Assembly: GCA_030656615.1 (NCBI GenBank)
Contig: JAUSOY010000033.1
Span: 28,664-92,663 of the forward strand
DNA length: 64,000 nt
Source: Bacteroidales bacterium
Lineage (GTDB): Bacteria; Bacteroidota; Bacteroidia; Bacteroidales; TTA-H9
Direction: 5' to 3'
Under the pieces are notes generated by a model. That model searched no databases. It was given only the letters and a program-made list of their open reading frames with translations, and was not told the DNA's origin. Within the stretch, counting starts at the first letter, position 1; every line of letters starts with the position of its first letter. The translations under genes and the position numbers were made by a program. This document shows, piece by piece, positions 54,788 through 63,921 of this stretch.

Positions 54788-57358
54788 ATGAAAACAAAGT
54801 TAATTTTTACATTCTTATTTCTCATGGCGGGAAGCATGCTTTTCGCCCAGTATACCCTTCGTGGTATTGTGGTAAATGCCACCGATCAACATCCGGTTTC
54901 AGGTGCCAGCATCATCGAAATCTCATCCGGCATAGGTACAATTACGCGCCCTGATGGAAGTTTCACCCTGGCTATCAGTGAAATGGACGGCGAATTTTTA
55001 GTTTCGGCCATGGGTTTTGATAAAATCAAACAAGCGTATACTTTCGAGAAACAAAAACATTTCGATGCCGGAAAAATCCGATTGAATCCCGCGAGCATTG
55101 CCCTGGATGAGGTGAATATCATCGCTTCGTACGGAACTGAAGGCATCACACCACTAAGCATTAATACCATTCCATCCGGAATCTTTGAAGAACAGGCGGG
55201 CTCAAAAACCTTTCCGGAAGCTATGCAAATGGTAGCCGGCGTTTATGCCACCCGCACCGGTGGTGGTTTCGGAGATGCTTCAGTCAATATCAGGGGTTTC
55301 AAGCAAGAAAATGTGTCCTTGCTACTGAATGGAATTCCAATAAGCAGTGTAGAAAATGGTCTTGTTTACTGGTCGAACTGGGAAGGCTTGGCCGGTGCAA
55401 CGCATAGCCTTCAGATTCAAAAAGGCATAGGAACATCGGGACTGGCAGTAAATTCGGTTGGAGGAACCATTAATATTATTACAAAAACTACGGAAGCCGA
55501 GGAAGAAGCCTCCCTCCGATATTCCATGACGGATTACGGAACGCAGAATACATCGCTGAATTTTTCTACAGGACGCATGGATAATGGATTTGCCATCACC
55601 TTTGCCGGTAGTCGCACCTCTGGCGATGGTTATGTTAAAGGAACTTACGTCGATTCATGGGCATACATGCTCAATGCCGGTAAGGAATTCGGTAAAAATC
55701 ATAAACTTGTATTCACCATCATGGGCTCACCAGACCGGCACGGACAGCGTAATTTTATGTTTTCTCAGGAAGAATACCAGAAATACGGCCGAAAGTATAA
55801 TAAGGACTGGGGTTCTTACAATGGAAAAATGAATAATATGAGCGAAAATTTTTATCACAAACCCCTGATGAGTATAAACCATTATTATCGGATTAGTGAT
55901 AAAAGCCTTCTGGCAACTTCCTTATTTTATTCTTCAGGAAAAGGCGGTGGAAAATGGGCAGAAAATTTCAGTGGTCCTTATGTATTTATGATGAAGAATC
56001 CTTCCGGACAAATCGACTGGAATGCTATCTATACAGAAAACTCAACCCATTCAGATGAATACATCAGTACAGAGGGCGATACATTAAGAAATTTTTCAAA
56101 AAACGCTCAAACGCATTTCTTAGCGAGTCATTATTGGTATGGTGCAATTTCATCGCTTAAACATAATTTTAATAACGCCTTATCACTGAACACAGGCGTC
56201 ATGGTCAGGCATTTTAAAAGCAGCCTCTCCGAAAAAATTATTGATTTACTGGGCGGCCAGTATTTCATTGATGATTATGCCTGGGCCATCGATGGAAGGG
56301 CTGGTAGAAACATCATCAAAAAAACCGGTGATATTGTGCGTATTGATAATGGGGCGGTAGTTGATTTAGGACTGGCATATGCGCAACTCGTATATCATCA
56401 GAAAAAAATCAATGCTTTTCTTGGAGGAAATATTTCGCAAAACAGATATGCCAGAGAAGATCGCTATAATTATATTTCTGATATACGTTCCGAAACTATT
56501 TCAAAATCAGGAGCTGATATTAAAGGGGGGATCAATTACCAGTTGATGCCGAAACAATATGTTTTCGCAAACGCCGGATACTTTAGTAAAGCGCCCTACC
56601 ATAAATTTGTTTTTCCGGGATATAATAATAATCCGGCAGCACGTCTGAAAAACGAAAAAGTTCAAATGCTTGAGGCCGGTTATGGCATATTTGATAGTAA
56701 ATTCAGTGCAAAAATCAGCGTTTATTATACACTATGGAAAGATAAAGCTTTATTATCAAACGAATATCTACTAATCGATCAACAACAGTCGAGAGCCATG
56801 GTGAGTGGATTAAGTGCCAAACACAAAGGTGTGGAAGCCGAAATAAAATACTCGCCCGATTCACGGATTGATATTTTGGCATTTGGTAGTATGGGCGATT
56901 GGAAATGGAATAATAATGTGAATGCTGTATTATTTAATAATGAAAATCAGGCATTTGACACTGTAAACGTTTATGCAAAAGGATTATACGTGGGAGATGC
57001 GCCCCAGCTTCAGGCCGGCCTTAGCATGAATTTAAAAACCTTGAAAAAATTCCGGGTAGGAGTTCAATGGACCTATAATGACCGTATGTATGCCGATTTT
57101 GATCCCTCAAACCGGCAAAATGCTTTAGATGACCAACAACCTTATCGCCTTCCCTCCTACGCACTCACCGATATTAATATTTCCTATGCATTTAAGGTTT
57201 TTAACAGTCCGGCAAACGCAAGCATTCGTTGTCAGAATCTTTTTAATACGGAATACATATTGAGAGGAAAAGATGGAAACACTCACGATTTACAAAGTTT
57301 TACCGGATTTTGGGGATTTGGCAGAACCTTTAGTTTTAGTATTGGTATTAACCTCTAA
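54788..57358 (+). CDS. TonB-dependent outer-membrane receptor under FMN riboswitch control; candidate flavin importer
   Basis: An outer-membrane protein of 856 residues. The signal peptide ends MLFAQ, followed by a carboxypeptidase-D-like beta domain (about 22-97) and a plug with QMVAGVYATRTGGGFGDASVNIRGF-like TBDR motif and SVGGTINIITK. A barrel follows, ending in FSFSIGINL with a terminal aromatic pattern. TonB-dependent receptors actively import scarce nutrients. Since the gene lies directly behind an FMN riboswitch with its own terminator, the likely cargo is riboflavin, FMN or a flavin precursor. This is inference from regulation; the sequence itself shows no flavin-specific motif. The reading frame ends at 57358. 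Confidence 0.88.
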   Translation: MKTKLIFTFLFLMAGSMLFAQYTLRGIVVNATDQHPVSGASIIEISSGIGTITRPDGSFTLAISEMDGEFLVSAMGFDKIKQAYTFEKQKHFDAGKIRLNPASIALDEVNIIASYGTEGITPLSINTIPSGIFEEQAGSKTFPEAMQMVAGVYATRTGGGFGDASVNIRGFKQENVSLLLNGIPISSVENGLVYWSNWEGLAGATHSLQIQKGIGTSGLAVNSVGGTINIITKTTEAEEEASLRYSMTDYGTQNTSLNFSTGRMDNGFAITFAGSRTSGDGYVKGTYVDSWAYMLNAGKEFGKNHKLVFTIMGSPDRHGQRNFMFSQEEYQKYGRKYNKDWGSYNGKMNNMSENFYHKPLMSINHYYRISDKSLLATSLFYSSGKGGGKWAENFSGPYVFMMKNPSGQIDWNAIYTENSTHSDEYISTEGDTLRNFSKNAQTHFLASHYWYGAISSLKHNFNNALSLNTGVMVRHFKSSLSEKIIDLLGGQYFIDDYAWAIDGRAGRNIIKKTGDIVRIDNGAVVDLGLAYAQLVYHQKKINAFLGGNISQNRYAREDRYNYISDIRSETISKSGADIKGGINYQLMPKQYVFANAGYFSKAPYHKFVFPGYNNNPAARLKNEKVQMLEAGYGIFDSKFSAKISVYYTLWKDKALLSNEYLLIDQQQSRAMVSGLSAKHKGVEAEIKYSPDSRIDILAFGSMGDWKWNNNVNAVLFNNENQAFDTVNVYAKGLYVGDAPQLQAGLSMNLKTLKKFRVGVQWTYNDRMYADFDPSNRQNALDDQQPYRLPSYALTDINISYAFKVFNSPANASIRCQNLFNTEYILRGKDGNTHDLQSFTGFWGFGRTFSFSIGINL

Positions 57359-57446
57359 ATACGAATGGATTTTTAATTTAATTTGTGCTGTCTTCGAAAA
57401 AAAATCGAATACAAATAATCGCTGGGAAAAATCACCCAAAACTGTT

Positions 57447-57481
57447 CATGCCAGATGGAAAACCTTCTGGCATGCTTTGTT
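57447..57481 (+). terminator. Probable terminator after the FMN-controlled receptor
   Basis: Perfect 9-bp stem CATGCCAGA (57447-57455)/TCTGGCATG (57466-57474) with a 10-base loop, followed by CTTTGTT. The T run is weak, so it is a moderate candidate. Confidence 0.5.
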
Positions 57482-57524
57482 AAGAGGTATTCAACAATTA
57501 TAATATCTTTTCTTTAGTTGATGT

Positions 57525-57566
57525 TTATCAACAACTTATGAACACTTAACGTAAAATTGTTGATAA
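57525..57566. repeat. 10-bp inverted repeat upstream of the Oar-like receptor
   Basis: TTATCAACAA (57525-57534) and its complement TTGTTGATAA (57557-57566) are separated by 22 bases, about 80 bases upstream of the ATG at 57647. It could be an operator for a dimeric regulator. The intergenic region holds no other feature. Confidence 0.4.
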
Positions 57567-57646
57567 CTTTAAATGAATTTTTCAGGTTTTAAAGCTGAGG
57601 CTCTCTATTTTTATTACCATAATTCACTAACCAAACCTAGTAAAGC

Positions 57647-60600
57647 ATGAATTTAAAAATTACCCGTATTTTCCTGACAACCCTGATACTGCTGTTTACC
57701 AGCGCACTGTTTGCACAGGTCACTACATCAGGAATCAATGGAAAAGTTAGCAGCGATAAAGGAGAAACTCTCCCCGGTGCTACTGTTGTTGCATTGCATC
57801 AACCTACTGGAGCACAGTTCGGTACAACCACCGACTTGAATGGTTTTTATCGTTTACCCAATCTAACTGTTGGTGGGCCCTATAAACTCACAATCAGTTT
57901 TGTTGGTTACGAACCATTCATTAAAGACGGTTTCTATCTGACACTGGGCCAAACCCTGAAAACAAATGTTAATCTTTCGGAGAAAGCTTCGGCCCTTACA
58001 GGCGTTGAAGTTATTGCCATGAGAAATGACATTTTTGATGGAAACCGTACAGGTTCCGAGACCAATATTTCTCGTGATCAGATTGACAGAATGCCTACGG
58101 TCAGCCGCGATCTGACGGATTTTACCCGTATGACACCTCAGGTTAAACTCCAGGAAACGGGTGATGGCCCGAACATGAGTATTGCCGGTATGAACAATCG
58201 TTACAATGCAGTATTTATTGATGGCGCCATCAATAATGATGTATTCGGTCTTGCCGGTTCAGGCACCAATGGTGGCCAAACCGGAATCTCTCCTTTTAGC
58301 ATGGACGTTATCGAACAATTTAATGTATCCATCGCACCCTATGATGTAAAACTTGGTGGTTTCGCTGGTGCTGGTATTAACGCAATTACCCGCCGGGGAA
58401 CCAACGAATGGGAAGGTTCTGCATATTACTTTATGCGTAATCAGGATCTGGCCGGTAAAACACCTACTGATAATGCAACAATCACCAAAAGTAAACTTCC
58501 TGATTTTACTGCAAAAACCATGGGTGTCCGCATTGGAGGACCCATCATCAAAAATAAACTTTTCTTCTTTGCCAATATTGAATTGCAAAAAGATGAAACC
58601 CCAAACCCGTTTGATTTTAGTACATATGAGGGTTCTGCTAGTTTGGACGACATTAATGGTCTTATTGCAAAACTGGCTACTTACGGATATGATCCGGGTG
58701 GTTTCCAGGGAATAATAAAAACACTGGAAGGAACAAAGCTTTTTGGTCGTATTGATTATAATATCAATAAGAACCACAAGCTGACCGTTCGTCATCAATA
58801 CACCAAAGGCATAAAAACGGATCCATCCTACCAGAGCAAAACCCGATTGACGTTCGAAAATTCCGGTGTATATTTCCCCTCTACAACAAATTCATCAGCT
58901 ATTGAATTGAAGAGCATTTTTGGGAATAAATATGCAAATAACCTGATTATTGGCTATACTTCAGTGAATGATGACCGTAATCCAATGGAAAATCCTTTCC
59001 CCTATGTTTCAATTAAGGACGATAAAGGAACCATCGAATTCGGTTCAGAACAATACTCAACCGCTAATGCTCTTAAGCAAAATATCTTAACCCTGACCGA
59101 CAATTTTGATTGGTATATGGGAAAACACAGCCTGACCTTAGGAACGCATAACGAATTATATGATATGTATAATTTGTTTATACGCCAGAATTATGGCGCT
59201 TATCGCTTTGCTAGTCTAAGCGATTTCATGACTGGTGCTCCTGCCACCCAATATGACCGTTCATTTTCACTGGTCGATAATATTACCGGTGATGGATCAG
59301 CAGCAGCAGCAGAATTTAAGGCTTTACAGTTAGCATTCTACGTTCAGGATGAATATCAAGCACTTGATAATCTTAAATTTACAGCAGGTTTCAGGGTTGA
59401 CATTCCTATGTTCCTAGATGATCCCGCAGCTAATTCAGATTTTAATACCAATATCATTCCTATTTTGGAAAACGCAGGTTTAGACATGCTTGGTGCTACA
59501 AGCGGAACCATGCCTGATGCCAAACCCTTGCTGTCACCACGTATGGGATTCAACTGGGATGTATTTAACGATCAAACAACCCAGGTTCGTGGAGGTATGG
59601 GAGTATTTACCAGCCGTATTCCATATGTATGGCCCGGTGGAGCTTATATCAACAATGGTATTACTTTGGGAGGTATGCGTGTAACAAAAGCCGGTGAACC
59701 TGAATTGATTTTTAATCCTGACTGGCAAACCCAACCCGGTCCAAAACCTGGCGATCCTGTTGTTCCTTCCGGACAGATCGATCTTTTTGCCAAAGATTTT
59801 AAATTTCCACAGGTTTTCAGAACCAGTATTGCTATTGACCAAAAGCTCCCATGGGGCATTATTGGAACCGCTGATTTTACCTATTCAAAAAACAAGAATA
59901 ATGTAATGTATCAGAATCTTCGTTATGTAAAATCGGACAAAACCTTAACAGGCACCGGTGATAATCGCCCGATTTACGAAAGAGTAAATATTGGAAGTGC
60001 AAAATATACCGATTTCATGCTTGCTTCCAATACCTCACTCGGAGAAGCATATAATATTACTCTCCAACTCGAAAAACGTTTTACCCGCGCTTTCAGTACG
60101 AATCTGGCATACACATATGGTTACTCATCCTCGATGAACGACGGACAATCTTCACAGAACAGTTCGCAGTGGAGGGTTCCCAATGTTCGTGGTAAAAACG
60201 ATATCGATCTGGCAACTTCTGATTTCTCAATGGGACATCGCGTGGTTGGTTTTATGTCATATAAAGTTGATTATCTGAAGCATTTTGCAACGACAATCGG
60301 ACTGTATTACAATGGACAAAGCGGACAGCTTTATTCATACGGATATGCTGATGGTGGTTCCAAATTCCTGGGAGAAGACAATCAAGCACTCGAATTAATG
60401 TATGTTCCTACTGGCCAAAATGATATTCATTTTAATCCCATTAAGGATAAAGATGGTAATATCACGGTAACCGAAGAACAGCAGTGGGCCGATCTTAATG
60501 CATTTATCGAAGGCGATCCTTATCTCAAAACCCGTCGTGGAATGTATGCCGAACGCAACTCATCACGCACTCCTTTTGAGCATAATTTCGATTTACATTT

Positions 60601-60889
60601 TGCACAGGATTTCTACATCAATGTTGCCGGAAAACGCAATACATTGCAGCTTACTTTCGACGTTTTCAATATTGGAAACCTCATAAGTAGTGATTTTGGA
60701 CGCAAATATTATGTTTCGAGTTACTATGGCAATTATCCACTTGTTAACTTTAATGGCTTTGATGCTGATGGAACTACACCTAAGTTCCAATACACACCAC
60801 CAAAAGGTGATGTATGGAGTATTGACGATTCTGGTTTGACTAGCTCCAGGTGGCAGGGTCAAATTGGTATCCGCTATATTTTTAATTAA
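57647..60889 (+). CDS. Oar-like TonB-dependent receptor
   Basis: A 1080-residue outer-membrane protein with a signal peptide ending ALFAQ. It has a carboxypeptidase regulatory-like domain (SGINGKVSSDKGETLPGAT), then a plug with SMDVIEQFNVSIAPYDVKLGGFAGAGINAITRRGTN-type motifs, and a long barrel ending RYIFN. The pattern is that of Oar-like TonB-dependent transporters or adhesins of Myxococcota and Bacteroidota, which handle proteins or large substrates. No SusD partner is nearby. It has its own intergenic region with an inverted repeat, and a terminator after the stop codon. Confidence 0.9.
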   Translation: MNLKITRIFLTTLILLFTSALFAQVTTSGINGKVSSDKGETLPGATVVALHQPTGAQFGTTTDLNGFYRLPNLTVGGPYKLTISFVGYEPFIKDGFYLTLGQTLKTNVNLSEKASALTGVEVIAMRNDIFDGNRTGSETNISRDQIDRMPTVSRDLTDFTRMTPQVKLQETGDGPNMSIAGMNNRYNAVFIDGAINNDVFGLAGSGTNGGQTGISPFSMDVIEQFNVSIAPYDVKLGGFAGAGINAITRRGTNEWEGSAYYFMRNQDLAGKTPTDNATITKSKLPDFTAKTMGVRIGGPIIKNKLFFFANIELQKDETPNPFDFSTYEGSASLDDINGLIAKLATYGYDPGGFQGIIKTLEGTKLFGRIDYNINKNHKLTVRHQYTKGIKTDPSYQSKTRLTFENSGVYFPSTTNSSAIELKSIFGNKYANNLIIGYTSVNDDRNPMENPFPYVSIKDDKGTIEFGSEQYSTANALKQNILTLTDNFDWYMGKHSLTLGTHNELYDMYNLFIRQNYGAYRFASLSDFMTGAPATQYDRSFSLVDNITGDGSAAAAEFKALQLAFYVQDEYQALDNLKFTAGFRVDIPMFLDDPAANSDFNTNIIPILENAGLDMLGATSGTMPDAKPLLSPRMGFNWDVFNDQTTQVRGGMGVFTSRIPYVWPGGAYINNGITLGGMRVTKAGEPELIFNPDWQTQPGPKPGDPVVPSGQIDLFAKDFKFPQVFRTSIAIDQKLPWGIIGTADFTYSKNKNNVMYQNLRYVKSDKTLTGTGDNRPIYERVNIGSAKYTDFMLASNTSLGEAYNITLQLEKRFTRAFSTNLAYTYGYSSSMNDGQSSQNSSQWRVPNVRGKNDIDLATSDFSMGHRVVGFMSYKVDYLKHFATTIGLYYNGQSGQLYSYGYADGGSKFLGEDNQALELMYVPTGQNDIHFNPIKDKDGNITVTEEQQWADLNAFIEGDPYLKTRRGMYAERNSSRTPFEHNFDLHFAQDFYINVAGKRNTLQLTFDVFNIGNLISSDFGRKYYVSSYYGNYPLVNFNGFDADGTTPKFQYTPPKGDVWSIDDSGLTSSRWQGQIGIRYIFN

Positions 60890-60914
60890 ACGAAGGTAAA
60901 TTTCTTTGAAAAGG

Positions 60915-60948
60915 AAGGCTGTCGTTACTGGCAGCCTTTCTTTTTTTT
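60915..60948 (+). terminator. Rho-independent terminator after the Oar-like receptor
   Basis: Stem AAGGCTG (60915-60921)/CAGCCTT (60932-60938) with a 10-base loop, followed by a run of T bases. Confidence 0.75.
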
Positions 60949-61008
60949 CGGTTCATCGGTCATTTTACGCTGTTCATCGAAATCGGGTACCGGCTTATCG
61001 ATTTTTTA

Positions 61009-61039
61009 TTGTGTATTCATCATCCCTAAAATACATTTG
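61009..61039 (+). promoter_or_regulatory. Bacteroidota promoter for the LiaF-like/LytS/LytTR operon
   Basis: TTG at 61009-61011 and TACATTTG at 61032-61039 are 20 bases apart; the second is an exact TAnnTTTG match. The ATG at 61070 follows 30 bases later. Confidence 0.65.
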
Positions 61040-61069
61040 CATCATAATAAATCTGAAAATCATTATAAA

Positions 61070-61789
61070 ATGACACAAGAACATAAACAAAATGGCATGC
61101 TCGGATTCGGGCTAATCATTATCACTGCAGGTATAATTTTACTATTTAACCGTTTAGGATTCATCCCATACGAAATCGAACATGTTTTGATTTCATGGCA
61201 AATGCTGCTCATCGTATTTGGAGCATATCATCTTATAACATCATCTTCTAAAATGGTTGGGGCTGTATTAGTTGTGATTGGGATTATTTTTATCCTACCC
61301 CGAACCGGCCTAATTGATGTTGACGTGCATAATCTTTTCTGGCCCGTAATTTTAATTACTGTTGGCGGGGTTCTCATATATAATCACCTGAATCCGGAAA
61401 AAAGAAAATGGCATCGTACGTTTAGTGACAATGAAATTACATCGGATGAATTCTTTGAATCGACGGCAATTTTTGGTGGAGGAGAAAAAACCATCACCTC
61501 AAAAAATTTAAAAGGCGGCAGCATTTCCTGCATTTTTGGAGGCACAAAAATCAATCTTATCAATGCCGAACTTGATAAAGGTACCGCTATTGTAAACTTA
61601 AATTTGCTTTTTGGAGGAACAGAAATCATCGTTCCTTCAAACTGGAAAGTAACCAGCCAGCTTACACCCATTTTCGGTGGAGTATCTGATAAAAGGTATA
61701 TAAACCCTTCAGATCAGATTACCGATAGAGAGTTAATTCTTAAAGGAAGCGTTGTATTCGGCGGTGCAGAAATCAAAAGCTATACTTAA
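61070..61789 (+). CDS. LiaF/DUF5668-type membrane protein
   Basis: A protein of 239 residues from the ATG at 61070 (a TTG 33 bases upstream is in frame). Four short hydrophobic segments fill residues 8-105. The C-terminal half is a beta-helix-like domain with repeated FGG motifs: AIFGGGEKTI, CIFGGTKINL, LLFGGTEIIV, PIFGGVSD and VVFGGAEI. This matches LiaF C-terminal/DUF2154 proteins, which modulate cell-envelope-stress two-component systems. It is directly followed (one-base overlap) by a histidine kinase of the LytS type and a LytTR response regulator, so it probably acts in that circuit. Confidence 0.87.
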   Translation: MTQEHKQNGMLGFGLIIITAGIILLFNRLGFIPYEIEHVLISWQMLLIVFGAYHLITSSSKMVGAVLVVIGIIFILPRTGLIDVDVHNLFWPVILITVGGVLIYNHLNPEKRKWHRTFSDNEITSDEFFESTAIFGGGEKTITSKNLKGGSISCIFGGTKINLINAELDKGTAIVNLNLLFGGTEIIVPSNWKVTSQLTPIFGGVSDKRYINPSDQITDRELILKGSVVFGGAEIKSYT

Positions 61790-62844
61790 TGCCTCTGTTT
61801 CCATATTTTCTTAAAAACGCATATCTGCCTTATTTTCTTTTGGTATGGACGACTTTCACCGGTCTCCATACCTTTGTTATATACAACCTCGTTCATAACT
61901 ACTTTTGGTTTGCTTTTATTGATGCAGCCCTGAGTTATTTTCTTCTAACACTTTTAAGCGTTGGATTATGGTTTTTTATCAGGGCTCTTCCTGATAATTC
62001 AAAAAATGGCACAAAAAATTTCCTCGGACTGGTAATAGTGGGAATCATTATAAGCGTAGCCTGGTCATACGGAGTTATCATGACGCTGTCTTCTCTCAAT
62101 TCACTTCCTCCTGCGTATGCCGATTTTCTTGAACATTCCACCATTTTCAGGTTTGCGGTGGGCATTATATTTTATGCCAGTATTGCGAATTTTTATTACA
62201 TGATCATCTACAAAGAATCCTCACTTCTTAAGCAAAAATATGCTTCTGAGATGGAACAACAAAAGAGAGAAGCTGAATTAAATCTATTAAAAACTCAAAT
62301 AAAACCTCATTTTCTGTTTAATGCACTTAACTCAGCATCTTCACTCATTGTGCAACAACCGGAAAAGGCCAGAGAAATGATTATTGAATTATCCGATTTT
62401 CTTCGATATGTTGTCAAAAATTCCCAGATCGAACGTCCGGAATTGAGTCTGGAACTGGAGAACATACGACGTTATATGAATCTGGAATCCATCCGATTCG
62501 GCGATCGACTGATATATAATGAAGTAGTGGAAGAAATAGCATTGAGTTCCAAACTACCAGGAATGATACTTCAACCAATTTTTGAGAATGCCATTAAACA
62601 TGGAGTTCATGAAAGCTTAAAACCCATCCACGTTTTGGCAGAATTCAGAATGATGGGAAATTTTTTACTTGTTCGGATTGAAAATGAAATTGATCCCGAA
62701 AGCATTCGTTCCACAGCTAAAGGCACAGGATTAAATAATATCAGTGAACGTTTGAAATTAATATATCAGCGCAATGATTTACTAAATATCCAAAAAACAA
62801 AAAGTACCTTTATGGTAGAACTTCGAATTCCACAGACGAAATGA
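61789..62844 (+). CDS. LytS-type sensor histidine kinase
   Basis: A protein of 351 residues with about four N-terminal membrane segments (to about 140), a coiled-coil-like linker KQKYASEMEQQKREAELN, and a HisKA_3/His_kinase-type domain with the phosphoacceptor H174 in TQIKPHFLFNALNS. The ATP-binding part has the motif QPIFENAIKHGVHE, and a degenerate G2 box GTGLNNISERLKLIY. It belongs to the LytS/YehU group that pairs with LytTR regulators, and overlaps its partner gene by 4 bases. The signal may be cell-envelope stress, given the LiaF-like protein upstream. Confidence 0.93.
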   Translation: MPLFPYFLKNAYLPYFLLVWTTFTGLHTFVIYNLVHNYFWFAFIDAALSYFLLTLLSVGLWFFIRALPDNSKNGTKNFLGLVIVGIIISVAWSYGVIMTLSSLNSLPPAYADFLEHSTIFRFAVGIIFYASIANFYYMIIYKESSLLKQKYASEMEQQKREAELNLLKTQIKPHFLFNALNSASSLIVQQPEKAREMIIELSDFLRYVVKNSQIERPELSLELENIRRYMNLESIRFGDRLIYNEVVEEIALSSKLPGMILQPIFENAIKHGVHESLKPIHVLAEFRMMGNFLLVRIENEIDPESIRSTAKGTGLNNISERLKLIYQRNDLLNIQKTKSTFMVELRIPQTK

Positions 62845-63587
62845 ATACTATACGCTGCCTGATTATTGATGATGAAGCTCCCGCACGCCAGCTAATCCGG
62901 GAGTATTTGCAAATTCATCCGGACATTTATATCGAACATGAATGTTGTGATGGATTTGATGGGTTAAAACAAATAAACAATTTGAAACCCGACCTTATTT
63001 TTCTTGACGTACAAATGCCCCGACTAAGCGGTTTCGAGATGCTGGAGGTTGTTGAACATCAGCCTGTAATTATTTTTACTACCGCTTACGATGAATATGC
63101 CATAAAGGCTTTTGAAGCCAATGCCTCCGACTATTTGCTAAAACCGTTTTCACGACAACGACTTGACCAGGCACTCGAAAAAGCATTGCTAGCGATACGT
63201 TCCAAGCATAATAATCCTGAAATACCGTTCATAAATCATGTTCCGTATCAACAGGAAATTAAAAGACGAATTGTTGTTAAAACACGCCACCAGATAAAGG
63301 TATTATCCACATCCGATATTTGTTGTATTGCAGCAGAAGGCGACTATGTTATGATTCATACAGCAACTGAAAAGTTTTTAAAAAATTTCACGATGAAAGC
63401 GATGGAAGAACAACTTGATCCATCGCAATTTATACGGGTTCATCGTTCGTTTCTGGTCAATATCAATTGCATAAAAAATCTGGAGCAATACCAAAAAGAA
63501 TCGTACGTGCTGGTATTAAGCAATGGAATGACGGTATCCGTCAGCCGGACTGGACTAAAGAACCTGAAGGATAATCTGAAATTCTGA
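62841..63587 (+). CDS. LytTR-family response regulator
   Basis: A protein of 248 residues. The receiver domain has the acidic pair D10-D11 (IIDDEAPAR), phosphoacceptor D56 (LIFLDVQMPRLSGFEML), T80/T81 and K101 (LLKPFSRQ). The C-terminal LytTR DNA-binding domain (about 150-245) reads DICCIAAEGDYVMIHT and FIRVHRSFLVNI. It regulates target genes after phosphorylation by the LytS-type kinase encoded just upstream. Its gene overlaps the kinase gene by 4 bases. Confidence 0.95.
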   Translation: MNTIRCLIIDDEAPARQLIREYLQIHPDIYIEHECCDGFDGLKQINNLKPDLIFLDVQMPRLSGFEMLEVVEHQPVIIFTTAYDEYAIKAFEANASDYLLKPFSRQRLDQALEKALLAIRSKHNNPEIPFINHVPYQQEIKRRIVVKTRHQIKVLSTSDICCIAAEGDYVMIHTATEKFLKNFTMKAMEEQLDPSQFIRVHRSFLVNINCIKNLEQYQKESYVLVLSNGMTVSVSRTGLKNLKDNLKF

Positions 63588-63606
63588 ATTGGGAGAAATA
63601 AAAAAT

Positions 63607-63703
63607 GGGTAAGCTACTTACATCGCACCGCTACAACCGACTGCCCTTGCTTCCTTCCGGACCTGGGGGAGTTAATCAGGAGCTGGTCGTATAAGACTTA
63701 CCC
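63607..63703 (-). ncRNA. ffs: Signal recognition particle RNA (small bacterial type)
   Basis: The minus strand contains CAGGTCCGGAAGGAAGCA and GGGCAG, the conserved SRP domain IV with its GGAA tetraloop and symmetric/asymmetric internal loops that bind Ffh. The ends pair, with GGGTAAG and CTTACCC at the two termini, giving a hairpin of 97 bases, the usual size of 4.5S-type SRP RNA. It is transcribed away from a well-formed promoter at 63708-63739. It is essential for co-translational targeting of membrane proteins. It ends 20 bases from the response regulator stop codon. Confidence 0.92.
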
Positions 63704-63707
63704 GCGG

Positions 63708-63739
63708 CAAAAGTACTAATTTTCGTTATACTTTCGCAA
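63708..63739 (-). promoter_or_regulatory. Bacteroidota promoter for the SRP RNA
   Basis: On the minus strand TTG (63737-63739) and TACTTTTG (63708-63715, exact TAnnTTTG) are separated by 21 bases. Its 3' end lies 4 bases from the RNA's 5' end, which agrees with the usual -7 to start distance. Confidence 0.8.
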
Positions 63740-63805
63740 GTAAACCAAAGTATTTTCGTGTGTTTTTGTGAGACAATTGAATATCAATTCCTTTCCTTGT
63801 CATTT

Positions 63806-63842
63806 TTAAAAAACCAGCTTCGCTAATAATACGGAGGCTGGT
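63806..63842 (-). terminator. Minus-strand terminator near the left end of the IS-like element
   Basis: On the minus strand ACCAGCCTC/GAAGCTGGT (9 pairs, one G-T) with a 12-base loop is followed by TTTTT. It would stop transcription leaving the right part of the window before it reaches the SRP RNA gene. Confidence 0.55.
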
Positions 63843-63888
63843 ATCAGAAACTCCATCTGCCTTAAGGGGAGTTCTATAAATTAAACTG

Positions 63889-63918
63889 TTGTAATTCAAA
63901 TATATATAGCTATATTTG
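63889..63918 (+). promoter_or_regulatory. Promoter of the right-edge transposase-like gene
   Basis: TTG at 63889-63891 and TATATTTG at 63911-63918 are 19 bases apart, an exact match to the Bacteroidota consensus. Only 3 bases separate the -7 box from the ATG at 63922, so the mRNA would be leaderless. Confidence 0.65.
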
Positions 63919-63921
63919 TGT

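Noticed and set aside
57525..57566. Replication origin suggested by DnaA-like boxes
   Set aside because: Only two imperfect boxes exist, and there is no dnaA/dnaN gene or AT-rich unwinding region with further boxes.
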